Origin: Tritrichomonas musculus
Taxonomy: Eukaryota > Parabasalia > Tritrichomonadida > Tritrichomonadidae
Direction: 5' to 3'
Length of the DNA stretch: 64,000 bases
Assembly: GCA_039105265.1 (NCBI GenBank)
Contig: JAPFFF010000003.1
Coordinates: forward strand, 7,750,001 to 7,814,000
Shown here: positions 1-9,432 of the stretch, piece after piece
How the letters are laid out: every line of letters starts with the position of its first letter
How positions within the stretch are numbered: the stretch's first letter is position 1
Position numbers and translations under genes: made by a program
Notes under the pieces: generated by a model
Database searches by the model: none
What the model was told of the DNA's origin: nothing
Seen by the model: the letters and a program-made list of their open reading frames with translations, nothing else

Positions 1-1
1 T

Positions 2-340
2 CCAAATATAATAGAAGAACGAGTGTTTGAGTGTGTGAATGACTATATAAATTCAATCGAAGAAGAAGAAATTAATAAAAACGAAGAACTAAGAACATTC
101 AAAGATGGGAATGAAATATTTGAATTCATTGTTTCAAGTGAGAAATATAAAAATGTTTTTAAAGAAGAAATTCACAAAATCATTCAATTTATGAATGACA
201 TCATCTACACGCCGCCATATCCAATTTTATTTGGTCGAATCAACATTTCGAAACTCAAGCCGAAAGAAATAAAATATCCGTTTCAGAAAGAAATCAACGA
301 ACTGTTTTATGAAGGTTTTGAACTTGATGAATTCAAATAA
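2..340 (+). CDS. C-terminal part of an unidentified protein, 5' end outside window
   Basis: The reading frame is open from the first bases of the window to a TAA, giving 112 residues with no in-frame ATG near the left edge, so the true start lies upstream. The visible part is rich in Glu, Lys and Asn, with one hydrophobic Pro-containing stretch (IIYTPPYPILFG). This composition resembles the C-terminal tails of trichomonad intracellular proteins such as DUF3447-type genes, but no domain is recognised. It ends in DEFK and is followed by an AT-rich spacer. That it is a real gene end is likely because the frame is long and the codon use matches neighbours. The function is unknown. Confidence 0.5.
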   Translation, partial: PNIIEERVFECVNDYINSIEEEEINKNEELRTFKDGNEIFEFIVSSEKYKNVFKEEIHKIIQFMNDIIYTPPYPILFGRINISKLKPKEIKYPFQKEINELFYEGFELDEFK

Positions 341-499
341 ACATAAAATGTTTTATATTAAAACTAATGATTACTTAATTCAAGTTTCATAAATTTAATA
401 TAAAACATTTCATTTTACAATAAAAATTCTAATTTTATTTACTTTTAATATTATTTTTATAAGAATTTTATATTTTTTTACTCCATTTTTTTTTTTTTT

Positions 500-870
500 G
501 GGAAAAAAAAAAAAAAAAAAACACCATATATCTTACGCCACAAAAATGGTTCTAAAAATTTATGTTAAGTAAATTTATTTTATATACTAATCTTTTTTTA
601 AATATACTAAATGCTAAAATATAATTTTCTTTTTGTTAAAGTTCTTTTGTTCATAATTTGAAAAATATATCTAAAAAGGCATGACCCCCTATTCATGGTT
701 TTTTATTGGCGTATTCAAATTTTTAGTATGAAAAAGGTATGACCCCTACTCATGACTTTTTTGTTGGCGTAATCATCCCCATTTCAAAAATTGATAGCAT
801 TCAAAAATTGAGAACATTCCTCAGAAATCCTCAGAAAAAATTGAGAACATTTCTTAAAAAGTCGCAACAT
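500..870. repeat. Dispersed MULE-related repeat, partial copy
   Basis: This stretch aligns closely with 40075-40420, where the same sequence forms most of a complete MULE-like MITE. Shared landmarks are CTTACGCCA, ATACTAATCTT, GGCATGACCCCC, TTGGCGTATTCAAATTTTT, GGCGTAATCATCCCC and TTGAGAACATTCCTCAG. Here the outer inverted ends (AGGCTTTTACGCCA) are not found, so the copy is truncated or internally rearranged. No coding sequence is seen from 341 to 922 apart from this repeat and poly-A/T runs. Confidence 0.75.
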
Positions 871-922
871 TGGAAGTTTCCCAAATTTTAATATAATATT
901 ACACAAATCATTATCTATTATC

Positions 923-1834
923 TACAGCAGTGAATTCAATATGGTAACGGTATTTTTTATAGTAACACTTTTTTTTAGTAAAAAAATTTTAAAAAAAATA
1001 AATTTCAATTTTTCTCGATATATATGATATTTATTTAAAAACAAAGTATATCAATATATTCAGCAATATACATATAATATGAAACACAAATGAATTGATG
1101 CATATCATTTAAAAAGAAAATTTTTTTCAACATTGAAAAGAAAAAAATAAATTCCAATTTTTTCCAGCTCTACCAGAGTTTTTGCAAATTTATTTATTTA
1201 TTTAATTTATAATAGATATAATGTTTAATACCTGCCTATTATTTTTCTTTTAATCTAAATTATAGCTTCAAAAATATTTATTTTCTAAAAAAAATTGAAT
1301 ATTTTCATTTCATATTTATCAACCTTTTATTTTTTCCCAATAAAAACTTTACATATATATATAATTGGTATAGATGTACATATATATAGAATCTATTTAA
1401 ATTGATATGCTATAAGAAACCCAAAGATGTTTCAAAGAAAATTTTGTTTGTTTTTGTTTAAAAAATATCATTATTTCTAGATCTCTGAAAATAATTCTTA
1501 TGTTTCATATATTTAAAATAGTATCTAACAAGGAGTATTTTTCAGCATATGAACAAAAAATGATTATTTGATTAATATTTCAAAATAAATTTTGTTTTGA
1601 ACTAAAAAATAATCATTTCATTTGAACAAAAAAAAATTTTCTTTTTAAATGATATGCATCAATTCATTTGTGTTTCATATTATATGTATATTGCTGAATA
1701 TATTGATATACTTTGTTTTTAAATAAATATCATATATATCGAGAAAAATTGAAATTTATATTTTTTAAAATTATTTTACTAAAAAAAAGTGTTACTATAA
1801 AAAATACCGTTACCATATAAAATTCACTACTGTA
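923..1834. mobile_element. Non-autonomous Tc1/mariner-type element (MITE) with about 200-bp terminal inverted repeats
   Basis: The element runs from 925 to 1832 (908 bp) and is bounded on both sides by a TA dinucleotide, the target duplication of Tc1/mariner elements. The left arm starts CAGCAGTGAATTCAATATGG and the right arm, read as reverse complement, starts CAGTAGTGAATTTTATATGG. The arms stay nearly identical for about 204 bp (925-1128 and 1629-1832), including GGTAACGGTATTTTTTATAG and ATGAATTGATGCATATCATT. The roughly 500-bp centre is AT-rich and has no long reading frame, so the element cannot encode its own transposase. The high arm similarity suggests fairly recent mobility. The family is inferred from TA ends and the CAGT-like tips. 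Confidence 0.85.
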
Positions 1835-2203
1835 TTTTTTCTCATTAAAGACACAACTGTGTATTTTTCAGTATCTCTAGAAATATGCTTTAATGAGGAA
1901 TACTCAGATATTTTTTTATAGATATTATTTTATAATTGATTCGAACATACACACTTATCGAAAACATTATATCCAATATAAGTTACTTATTAAAGAATTG
2001 AAATTTGTGCCAGTGAAATAGTGATGACGATTGGATGAATTTTCGCTAAATAGATGATCCGATAATTGATTTTTATATTTATTTATATTTTTCCTTTATC
2101 TTTATATTTATTTATATACAAACATCAATGAAATATAGTTCTGAAAAATCAATGAAGTATCATTCAAATACATATACAACATCATCTGGCAATTCATTAT
2201 TAT

Positions 2204-2614
2204 ATGGAGGCATCATTATTTGACGATAATTATGCCAAAAGCAACCTTGTAGTAATTTACAAAAATGGATTTTATGATGAAATCCCATCAAATCTTGGAC
2301 TGGCGATTGAATATTTTGAAGAAGCAATTCGTCAGAAAAATGATAAGTTATCAATGTTCAATCTTTCCAGTATTTACATGTACGATGTAAGGATCAAAAT
2401 TGACATAAACAAATCAATTGATTTATTGATCAAATCATCGAATCTGAATTTTGAGCCATCATGCACTCTATTGTGTCTTGCAATTATCAAAAAGTGTGGT
2501 TTCGACTTTATAAATTTTTAAAAAGAAATCATCAAGCATGAGCATGTGATGAAATCATTGCAAGAAAAAATATTACGAATAATAAAAAATGAAGATTTAT
2601 GTTCAGAAATATGA
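2204..2614 (+). pseudogene. Sel1-repeat protein relic
   Basis: From ATG 2204 the frame encodes 105 residues with two Sel1-like TPR repeats (pattern A..YF..A...ND..M.NL..IYM, then the next repeat). After the TAA at 2519-2521 the same frame continues for about 30 more sensible residues to a TGA near 2614. In trichomonads Sel1 repeats commonly follow a kinase domain and act as protein-protein scaffolds. No kinase is visible upstream, where the spacer and the 923-1834 MITE lie. I interpret this as the decayed C-terminal piece of such a gene. A short independent Sel1 protein is possible but less likely, because a full Sel1 fold needs several repeats. Confidence 0.6.
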
Positions 2615-2662
2615 ATTTAATGAAATATTTGTCTTCTATATTGATTTGATTGCCTATTTTTA

Positions 2663-3480
2663 TTATTTATTATTTCTTTTCTTTGGAACTGCTTTATTGA
2701 TTTGATTGCCTTCTAATTTATCTAATTTTCCTTTACCAGCTTTTTCAGATAATGTAGAATATTTTTCAAAAGCTCTATTAGTTTTCAAATCACTGATAGC
2801 ATTCTTTAAACTTTTCAAATCAACTTTCTCGTTAAAATTTTTAATAACTAATTCTCTAATCAAATAATCTTTATTTTTTGGATTATTCTTTATTTTACCA
2901 ATTGCTTTGTTTAAAGTTGGGTTTGAAAAATACATTTTAAATCTTTCATAATATTTGGTGATCTCAGTTTGCAATCCACAAATTGAATTCTGAAGAGCTG
3001 TTTCTGGGAATTTTTGTTTGACTTGCTCAATTGATAATTCATAACCTATTGTATTAAAATAATCTTCTATTAATAAGTAATGGTAAACTTTATCTTTTTT
3101 ATGATCCTGTTCATTAAATAAATCTTCTAATCTACATTGTGCTTTGGATCTTTTTTTATTAACACTTTTTAATACTTTTGCAATAGAGTGATCATCTTTT
3201 AATTCTTCCAACTCTCTCTTAACTCTACTAAGTTCATTAATTAAATTATCACAATAATTTGACTTATTTTTATCATTAGCTTCCACACTATTAAATTTAG
3301 TTAATTGTTCATCAGTATAGTTTTAATCCTTTTTTAATTCATGATATATATTATCTGATTTAACATAATTGTAAGCCTTAGTATAATCGTTTTTATCTTC
3401 TTCAATTATTTCATCAGCAATATCGATGAAATGAATATCGATACCATCAATGAAATTAATATAAGCATAATTATATTTTT
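2663..3480 (-). pseudogene. Coiled-coil-rich coding relic, family unknown
   Basis: The longest frame (2663-3322) gives about 219 residues and has no ATG at its beginning. The frame then continues upstream beyond a break with further protein-like sequence (INFIDGIDIHFIDIADEIIE) to about 3480. The protein is charged and helical, with a probable coiled coil near its start (LINELSRVKRELEELKDD) and a Lys/Asn-rich C-terminus. I do not recognise the family. The lack of an ATG and the break indicate a relic. It sits between a Sel1 relic and a complete BTB/kinase gene, in a gene graveyard typical of trichomonad genomes. Confidence 0.4.
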
Positions 3481-3881
3481 ATAAACATGATAAACCTTAT
3501 TTGGTTGTGTTGAATGGCATTATAAAGAAGTTATTATAAAAATAAAATCGATAAATATGCATATTTGGTTATTATATGATTTATTAAAAAAATCATAAGA
3601 AACTATTATGACAAATCTATATATCATCTAAAATAGTAATCAGAAAATTGTTATAAATGCTTTTTGGTTTGAAATTGATTGTTGTGGGTAAATAAATAAA
3701 GATTATTTGATTAGAGAATTAGTTGGTGAAAAAGTTTGGCTTAGGGTTAGTTTCAATAACATAGGGGAAAAAATGAAAATCATTAAAAGAATTAGTTTTT
3801 TTTTAATTAATTTTGGTCAATGGCTCATACGACCATTTATGAAATGTGATATAAAAATTCAAAATATTGAAAGTCTATTGT

Positions 3882-6170
3882 ATGCAAAATCCGATTATAT
3901 TCTATTTAAACTCAACTGAATTTCAATTCCCTTGCTCCATGAAGCTTTTAAAACAGATTCCATCTCAATATGAAGAGCTTTCTGATTTATTAATTGGGGA
4001 GCATAAATATGATGTTCAATCGCCTGTACAAAATGAAATATTTCAAATGTTTTTAGATTTTTGGCAAAATGAAACATTACCTGAATTTAATAAATATAAT
4101 ATCTGGGATTTTTACCTACTGAGTAACGAATTTGGTATCATGACTGATTACATAACTTCGCCTCAATTTGAACAACTATTCAATATAACATATTTGATTC
4201 ATTCGGAACAAGAATCAAGCAATAATATTCAAATAACACATAATTTTGATAGAACTTTCATTGAAAGAAAAATTGCTTTAAATTTGCAAGATTATTTGGT
4301 CACATCACCTGATGATTTATTTCAAATGCCATTAAATTCACTTTATAATATTTTTTCACATCCCGAAAGCAATCTTCAAGATCATGAAATGGCATATAAA
4401 CTGATTTTAAAATCAGCCGAAAACCAAAATGAAGATTTGTATGTCCTCCTCAGCTTTCTAGATGGAAGCAAAATCAATTCAACTGAAATACGAAGTGAAT
4501 CTTTCATACAAAGATACAATCATTTTGGATTTTTACCAAAAAACATCACACCTGATGATGTACTACAACAGCAAAACGAACAAAATCAGAGTCTCAAGGG
4601 AGAAATTGATGAATTAAAAGTTGAAAACGAGCAATTGAAAGAAATCAATGAACAATTAATCACAGAAAACCAAAAATTACACAAGGAAAATGAAAGATTA
4701 ATTAAAAATCATAATCAAAATCTATTGATTCCTCAATTGCCACCAGAAATAAAAATATTAGGAATAATCGGAGATGGATCATTTGGACAAGTATTTTTGG
4801 TTGAAAATACTATTTCAAAAGCACAGTATGCTACCAAAGTTAGTTATAAAAGCTTAGAAATCGATATGAATGCAATTGCATCTCTTTTAAGATTCAAACA
4901 TCCTTCTTTATTACAAATAACCAATATTGAACATAGGCAATTTTTAAATAAGAATCATCTGATGATTACAACAAAATATATGCCAAAAGGAACGCTTGCT
5001 CAAAATTTCGTTTTTAATGACAACACAATCAAATACATTTTAATACTTGGAATTGCTCTTGGAATACAATATCTTCACTTATTTAAGATTGTACACGGAA
5101 ATTTGAAATTGGCAAATATTTTCCTAGACGAAAATTCATATCCTCTTATTAGCGATTTCGGTTTATCAAAGTTTTACAGCATTAGTTTTGATGCTGGAAA
5201 TTCTTCTGTTTTCGCTGCTCCTGAAATTTCGAATGAATTGAATTTCAAGACAGATGTTTATTCATATGCAATGATTGCATATTCAATAATAACGGGTGTC
5301 ATACCAACATCAAAAACAGTAGATTTAGAAATAATAAAAAACAGTTCAATAAAAGAATTGATGTTAAAATGCTTATCATGTGATCCTTCAGAGAGGCCTT
5401 CATTTTATGAAATAGTTGAAAAATTAACAGATGATAAAATAATTTCCTTTTTCAAGGCTGACACATTAAAAGTAATCAAATATCTCGAGCCTTTCCTATC
5501 AGCACAAGAATTGGCACATCGAGTTTATGATAAGATTCTTAAGATATATCATCCAAAATTGATACATCCAAAGAAAAAGCAATATACAAAAATTTCTATG
5601 GATGAAAATTTGCATCATAATCCTTTTAATATAATCTTGGCCGGAACGTCATATGCTGGAAAAACAACTTTGCTCAATGCATATTTACAACGTAATATAC
5701 CTATTTTATCTGTCCAATTTAATATAGCTAATAAAAAGATTCATACAGACCATGGGGATTTTAATCTACAAATCTTTGAAAAACCTTCTTACAGCATTTT
5801 TCCCGATAAACTATTAATAAATGCAAAAGCTATTATCTTTGTTATTAATGTTAATAGAATTGATGATTTAGACGAATTACAAAAAATAATTAATGATACA
5901 AAACAATATGTACATGATGATATGCCTTTATACTTAGCTACTTCGCATGTTGATCTCGGATGGTCTATTTCAAAAGAAAATATCGAATCATTTGCAAACA
6001 AAAATAGTTTACGATTATTTATCACATCAATAAATGATTATGACTCAATAGATTCTATGTTCAAATCAATTATAAATGACTATCAATCATTAATAAAACA
6101 AAACACAAATAGTTATTTTCACAATTATGAAATTTCTCCCAAAACAGATGAAAAATGTACAATACAATAA
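3882..6170 (+). CDS. BTB-like / coiled coil / pseudokinase / small-GTPase-like fusion protein (762 aa)
   Basis: The start is the first in-frame ATG (MQNPIIFYLN). Residues 1-220 match the trichomonad BTB-like N-terminal layout, as in the LRR gene at 42929-45883. Residues 227-277 form a heptad coiled coil. A TKL-type kinase fold spans about 290-525, with a Gly-rich loop (GDGSFGQVF, near 296), ATKV lysine, SDFGL near 423 and FAAPEI. The catalytic loop reads HGNLKLAN near 403, where HRDLKPxN is expected; the Asp is Asn, so catalysis is doubtful. The C-terminus (about 580-745) carries a P-loop GTSYAGKTT near 587 and a G4-like TSHVD near 685, resembling a Rab/Roc-like GTPase. The G3 DxxG is not recognisable. 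It is probably a cytosolic signalling scaffold. The domain calls are firm, the function is inferred. Confidence 0.85.
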   Translation: MQNPIIFYLNSTEFQFPCSMKLLKQIPSQYEELSDLLIGEHKYDVQSPVQNEIFQMFLDFWQNETLPEFNKYNIWDFYLLSNEFGIMTDYITSPQFEQLFNITYLIHSEQESSNNIQITHNFDRTFIERKIALNLQDYLVTSPDDLFQMPLNSLYNIFSHPESNLQDHEMAYKLILKSAENQNEDLYVLLSFLDGSKINSTEIRSESFIQRYNHFGFLPKNITPDDVLQQQNEQNQSLKGEIDELKVENEQLKEINEQLITENQKLHKENERLIKNHNQNLLIPQLPPEIKILGIIGDGSFGQVFLVENTISKAQYATKVSYKSLEIDMNAIASLLRFKHPSLLQITNIEHRQFLNKNHLMITTKYMPKGTLAQNFVFNDNTIKYILILGIALGIQYLHLFKIVHGNLKLANIFLDENSYPLISDFGLSKFYSISFDAGNSSVFAAPEISNELNFKTDVYSYAMIAYSIITGVIPTSKTVDLEIIKNSSIKELMLKCLSCDPSERPSFYEIVEKLTDDKIISFFKADTLKVIKYLEPFLSAQELAHRVYDKILKIYHPKLIHPKKKQYTKISMDENLHHNPFNIILAGTSYAGKTTLLNAYLQRNIPILSVQFNIANKKIHTDHGDFNLQIFEKPSYSIFPDKLLINAKAIIFVINVNRIDDLDELQKIINDTKQYVHDDMPLYLATSHVDLGWSISKENIESFANKNSLRLFITSINDYDSIDSMFKSIINDYQSLIKQNTNSYFHNYEISPKTDEKCTIQ

Positions 6171-6423
6171 TTTTATGCAAATATTTTTTTGACCAAGTTA
6201 AATTTGCTAATAAAACTCTGCAATATCGCAAAAAAAGCATATTCAATCAACGTTGATCATCGATTTAAAGAGTTCTTTTTAATTATATATTATTCAATGA
6301 TAATAAAAAAATGAATAAAAATAAAAATTTTATATTATTCATATTTTTTATTCATTTTGCATCAGAAAAAATATATTTTTTTATATAAAGATTATCATTT
6401 TATTTTTAGTGTTTTTATATATT
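6171..6423. other. AT-rich spacer
   Basis: This is intergenic sequence between the convergent BTB/pseudokinase gene and an LRR relic. I see no gene, tRNA or repeat in it, only A/T-rich sequence. Confidence 0.5.
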
Positions 6424-7145
6424 AAATCAATTCTATTTGAAATGTACAAGTTGATGTTATTCCGAGATATCTTTTATCATAATCTTTGATTTTAATGCAT
6501 TGTTTATACTCTTTTTCATCATTGATTAAAGATTTGATAGATTCACAATCTCAAATTTTTATCAAATTTGATTGAAATGTTTTTTTAATGGATGATGTAA
6601 AATGACAAGATTTATACTTTTCAATTAATGCTACAGGAAAATGAACTATTATTTGTTTCAAAGATGAACATCCACCGAAAGCAAATAATCCAACTTCTGT
6701 TTCTAAAGAAAGAATTAAGATTCTACTTAATGATGTACATTTGCAAAAAGCACTTGGATCAATCTTAACTGACGAAGGAATTGTTATTTGTGTTAATGAC
6801 ACAATTTATAATTTCAACTACTGAAGGCGGATTTATTATTTGAGTTAATGATGTGCATTTGTCAGACATTTGATATCCAATTACAATCATATCACCTGTG
6901 ATATAAAGTGATATGAATCCATTAAAAATCGTTAAACCAAAAGATTTTACAGAAGAAGGAATTGATATTTCAGTTAGCAACTCACAATTTTGAAAAGCAT
7001 AATCACCGATTGAAGTTACAGATGAAGGAATTGATATTTTTGTTAATAATTTACAATTTTGAAAAACATAACTACCAATTGGTATCTTATTTTTCCATAA
7101 TTTCTTATCTTCTGATGAAATTTCTAAATATACCAATATAAACAA
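6424..7145 (-). pseudogene. BspA-like leucine-rich-repeat (TpLRR) relic
   Basis: Two overlapping frames (7145 to 6765 and 6802 to 6551) carry the trichomonad LRR signature (SIPSSVTSIGDYAFQNCELL; TQITIPSSVKIDPSAFCKCTSL). They are offset by a frameshift near 6770-6800. After a stop at 6551 the second frame continues with a plausible C-terminal tail (ending STCTFQIELI) to about 6424. There is no ATG at the 5' side. Intact relatives at 42929-45883 and 62938 onward show the 23-residue repeat. Family members are surface or cytosolic adhesion/interaction proteins. At least two breaks make this a decayed copy. The N-terminal segment (LVYLEISSEDKKLWKNKI) is not LRR-like. Confidence 0.75.
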
Positions 7146-7339
7146 AATATATTAAAGTTTTGCCTTTAAAAATAGCAAATATTACCTAAAAAAGTGAAAC
7201 TTTTTGTGAACCAATTTTTAAATTCGTTTTTTACTGTGATATTCTTATAGAGTGATGAATGAAAGTAATTTTTGGCAGAGTTAGTATGGTTGGATCTTGT
7301 GAACATCAACAGATATTTATAAATTTGATGTTCCAAAAT

Positions 7340-7528
7340 TCAAATTTTTGATAGAGTGCTGGTACTTTCTATAATCTTCAATTTTCTTTCAATTTCTAAA
7401 GCTTTGTTTTTGACAATGATATCATCAATTCCTGGTATGTCAAATCTTTTTGCTACTTGCGTCCATTGATGTGGAGTTTTTTGATTTTCAAGATATATTT
7501 TTAAATAAATATCAGGTATTAGGAACAT
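7340..7528 (-). CDS. Short hypothetical reading frame, possibly a relic
   Basis: The frame has an ATG start and 62 codons (MFLIPDIYLKIYLENQK...). Its composition is protein-like (QVAKRFDIPGIDDIIVKNKA) and unlike the poly-A/T-driven frames around it. No domain is recognised. It lies upstream of the LRR relic on the same strand and may be a remnant of the 5' part of a larger gene. Confidence that it is expressed is low. Confidence 0.25.
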   Translation of the reverse strand: MFLIPDIYLKIYLENQKTPHQWTQVAKRFDIPGIDDIIVKNKALEIERKLKIIESTSTLSKI

Positions 7529-9344
7529 TAACTATCAAGAATTGTTTCATTAACTATTTTTAATTTTTTAGAGCTAAATGGATCATCAAGATTTATCTCC
7601 CGATTTCGTTGGAAAAATTCCTTCTGATCAAATATTCAATAATTGATGGAATTGTATAATAAACGAAATCATTTTTTTTTATTTCTTTATTATATTCGAA
7701 GCAAAAAATTTCGACTTCTTCTTGCTCATTGTTTTTTTCCTTGTTTGTAAAAAGCAATTCATACTGTATCATTGAAATATCTTGCCTTTTTAGTTCACAA
7801 ATAATGCCATCAAATAGTTCTTCTTCTATTTTTTTCTATAATAATTATTTAAAAAATTTCCAAACCCAAATATATAAAACAATGTTTAATATTTCTTCTT
7901 ACATATTTGATATTAAATTAGACAATGAATATTAAGGTACAAATCAAGTACGTTATAAATTGAGAGAAAGCACGTTATATATTTGAGACCCCTTGTACTA
8001 TTGAAAAAGTTTTATTTTGAATGCGTGTCAGATTTGAAATTCTGAACTTTATTTTTTTTTTTTTTTATAAAATTTTTATGATGAAAATATTTTTTTATAT
8101 AACATGTCCTTTAATTTTAATAAAGTGTCAAAAAAAATTGCGATTTCTAAACGTGCTAGATTTGTACCTTAAAAAGAAATATCTTATAATATTAGAGCCA
8201 TGAACTATTTCTATAAAGAAACATGCAAAAAATATTTTTTCCAATAAAAATATAAAAATTTATTAAAAAATTCCAATAAAAATTCCAATAAAAATATAAA
8301 AATTTAAAAACCCTTCCGAATAACTTGTATTGATAAATTTATATTTTGGAATATGAAATGATATATTAAATTAGTAAAGAATAAACTTTAATCAGTGAGT
8401 TTAAGCTTTTGATGAACACAAATCAAATATTCATAAATTTTTAGATATTGAAAACTTTAAATGTGCAATCAATATTAAATTAAATAATAAATAATAATAT
8501 TCATGAGAGAATTATTTTTCTAGGGAATTTATTTTGGATGAGTATAGTAGGATGATATAATCATTAATTATTTTTAAAACTTATTAAAAAAAGAACATAA
8601 AAATAAATAGGATGATCACGAATAAACTTAATAAAATAAAATATACACATAAAATACCTGTCATCATAATTATATTGGCATATAATGTTAATTTATCAGG
8701 AAATCCAAAATTATATTTCTTATCCTATATTCTTAAAATATCTTCAAAAAAACTTTTTATATATTTTCAGCTATATATATTATAACTATAACATGCGCCT
8801 ATATGCAAATCATCAAAAAATAAGACTAAAAGAAATGTAAATATTTCTATTTTTTTACCTCGAGAAAAATAAAAATGGATTTCTAAGATCAATGTTGATT
8901 TATTAGTTTCCGATCAATGTTTTAAAAACAACTTAGAATATTAATACTTATTTTCGATTTCTTTTGAATCAATCACTGCCAGATCACGAATATGCGTATC
9001 TAAAAAAAATGAATTTGTCACCTCATTTTTTCGAAAGGTATATTAGTTATAACTTTTATGACTTAAGCATTGATACATATTTTTTTTACAGTTGCAATTA
9101 CAATGTGAATTCCACTAGTGGCAACGTTGAATTGGAGAAAATATTGATTATTGCGTTTTGTAATATTCAGTAATATTTTGAGTACATTTTATTTTAAACT
9201 CATATAAAGATAAAAGGAACATTATAAAAAAATGTTTATTAAAAAAGAGAAAATTTAGGCTGACATGATTGAAAACAACTCTATTTCAAATTCATGAGCA
9301 TTAAATTAAAGTAAATAAGAAGTTTTCATACGAAATATTTTTTA
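7529..9344. other. Gene-poor AT-rich region
   Basis: I read both strands and found no convincing gene, tRNA or element. A short frame at 7577-7645 (MDHQDLSPDFVGKIPSDQIF) looks faintly protein-like, as does 8964-9173 (no ATG). Both are too short to call. Repeats of the motif CCAATAAAAAT occur at 8239-8300. Confidence 0.4.
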
Positions 9345-9432
9345 TTAAAGTAAAATGCAACTGCTTGAATGTTTTAGGTTTTCAGAATTAACACCAGATG
9401 GATCAGCATCAACATTGCATACTTCACTTTCA

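Noticed and set aside
3707-3919. 70-codon plus-strand frame before the BTB/pseudokinase gene
   Set aside because: It begins at TTG, overlaps the real start in another frame and has no recognisable motif.
7729-8203. Two 60-70-codon plus-strand frames rich in Phe, Ile and Tyr
   Set aside because: They are poly-T-driven open frames without motif or protein-like composition.
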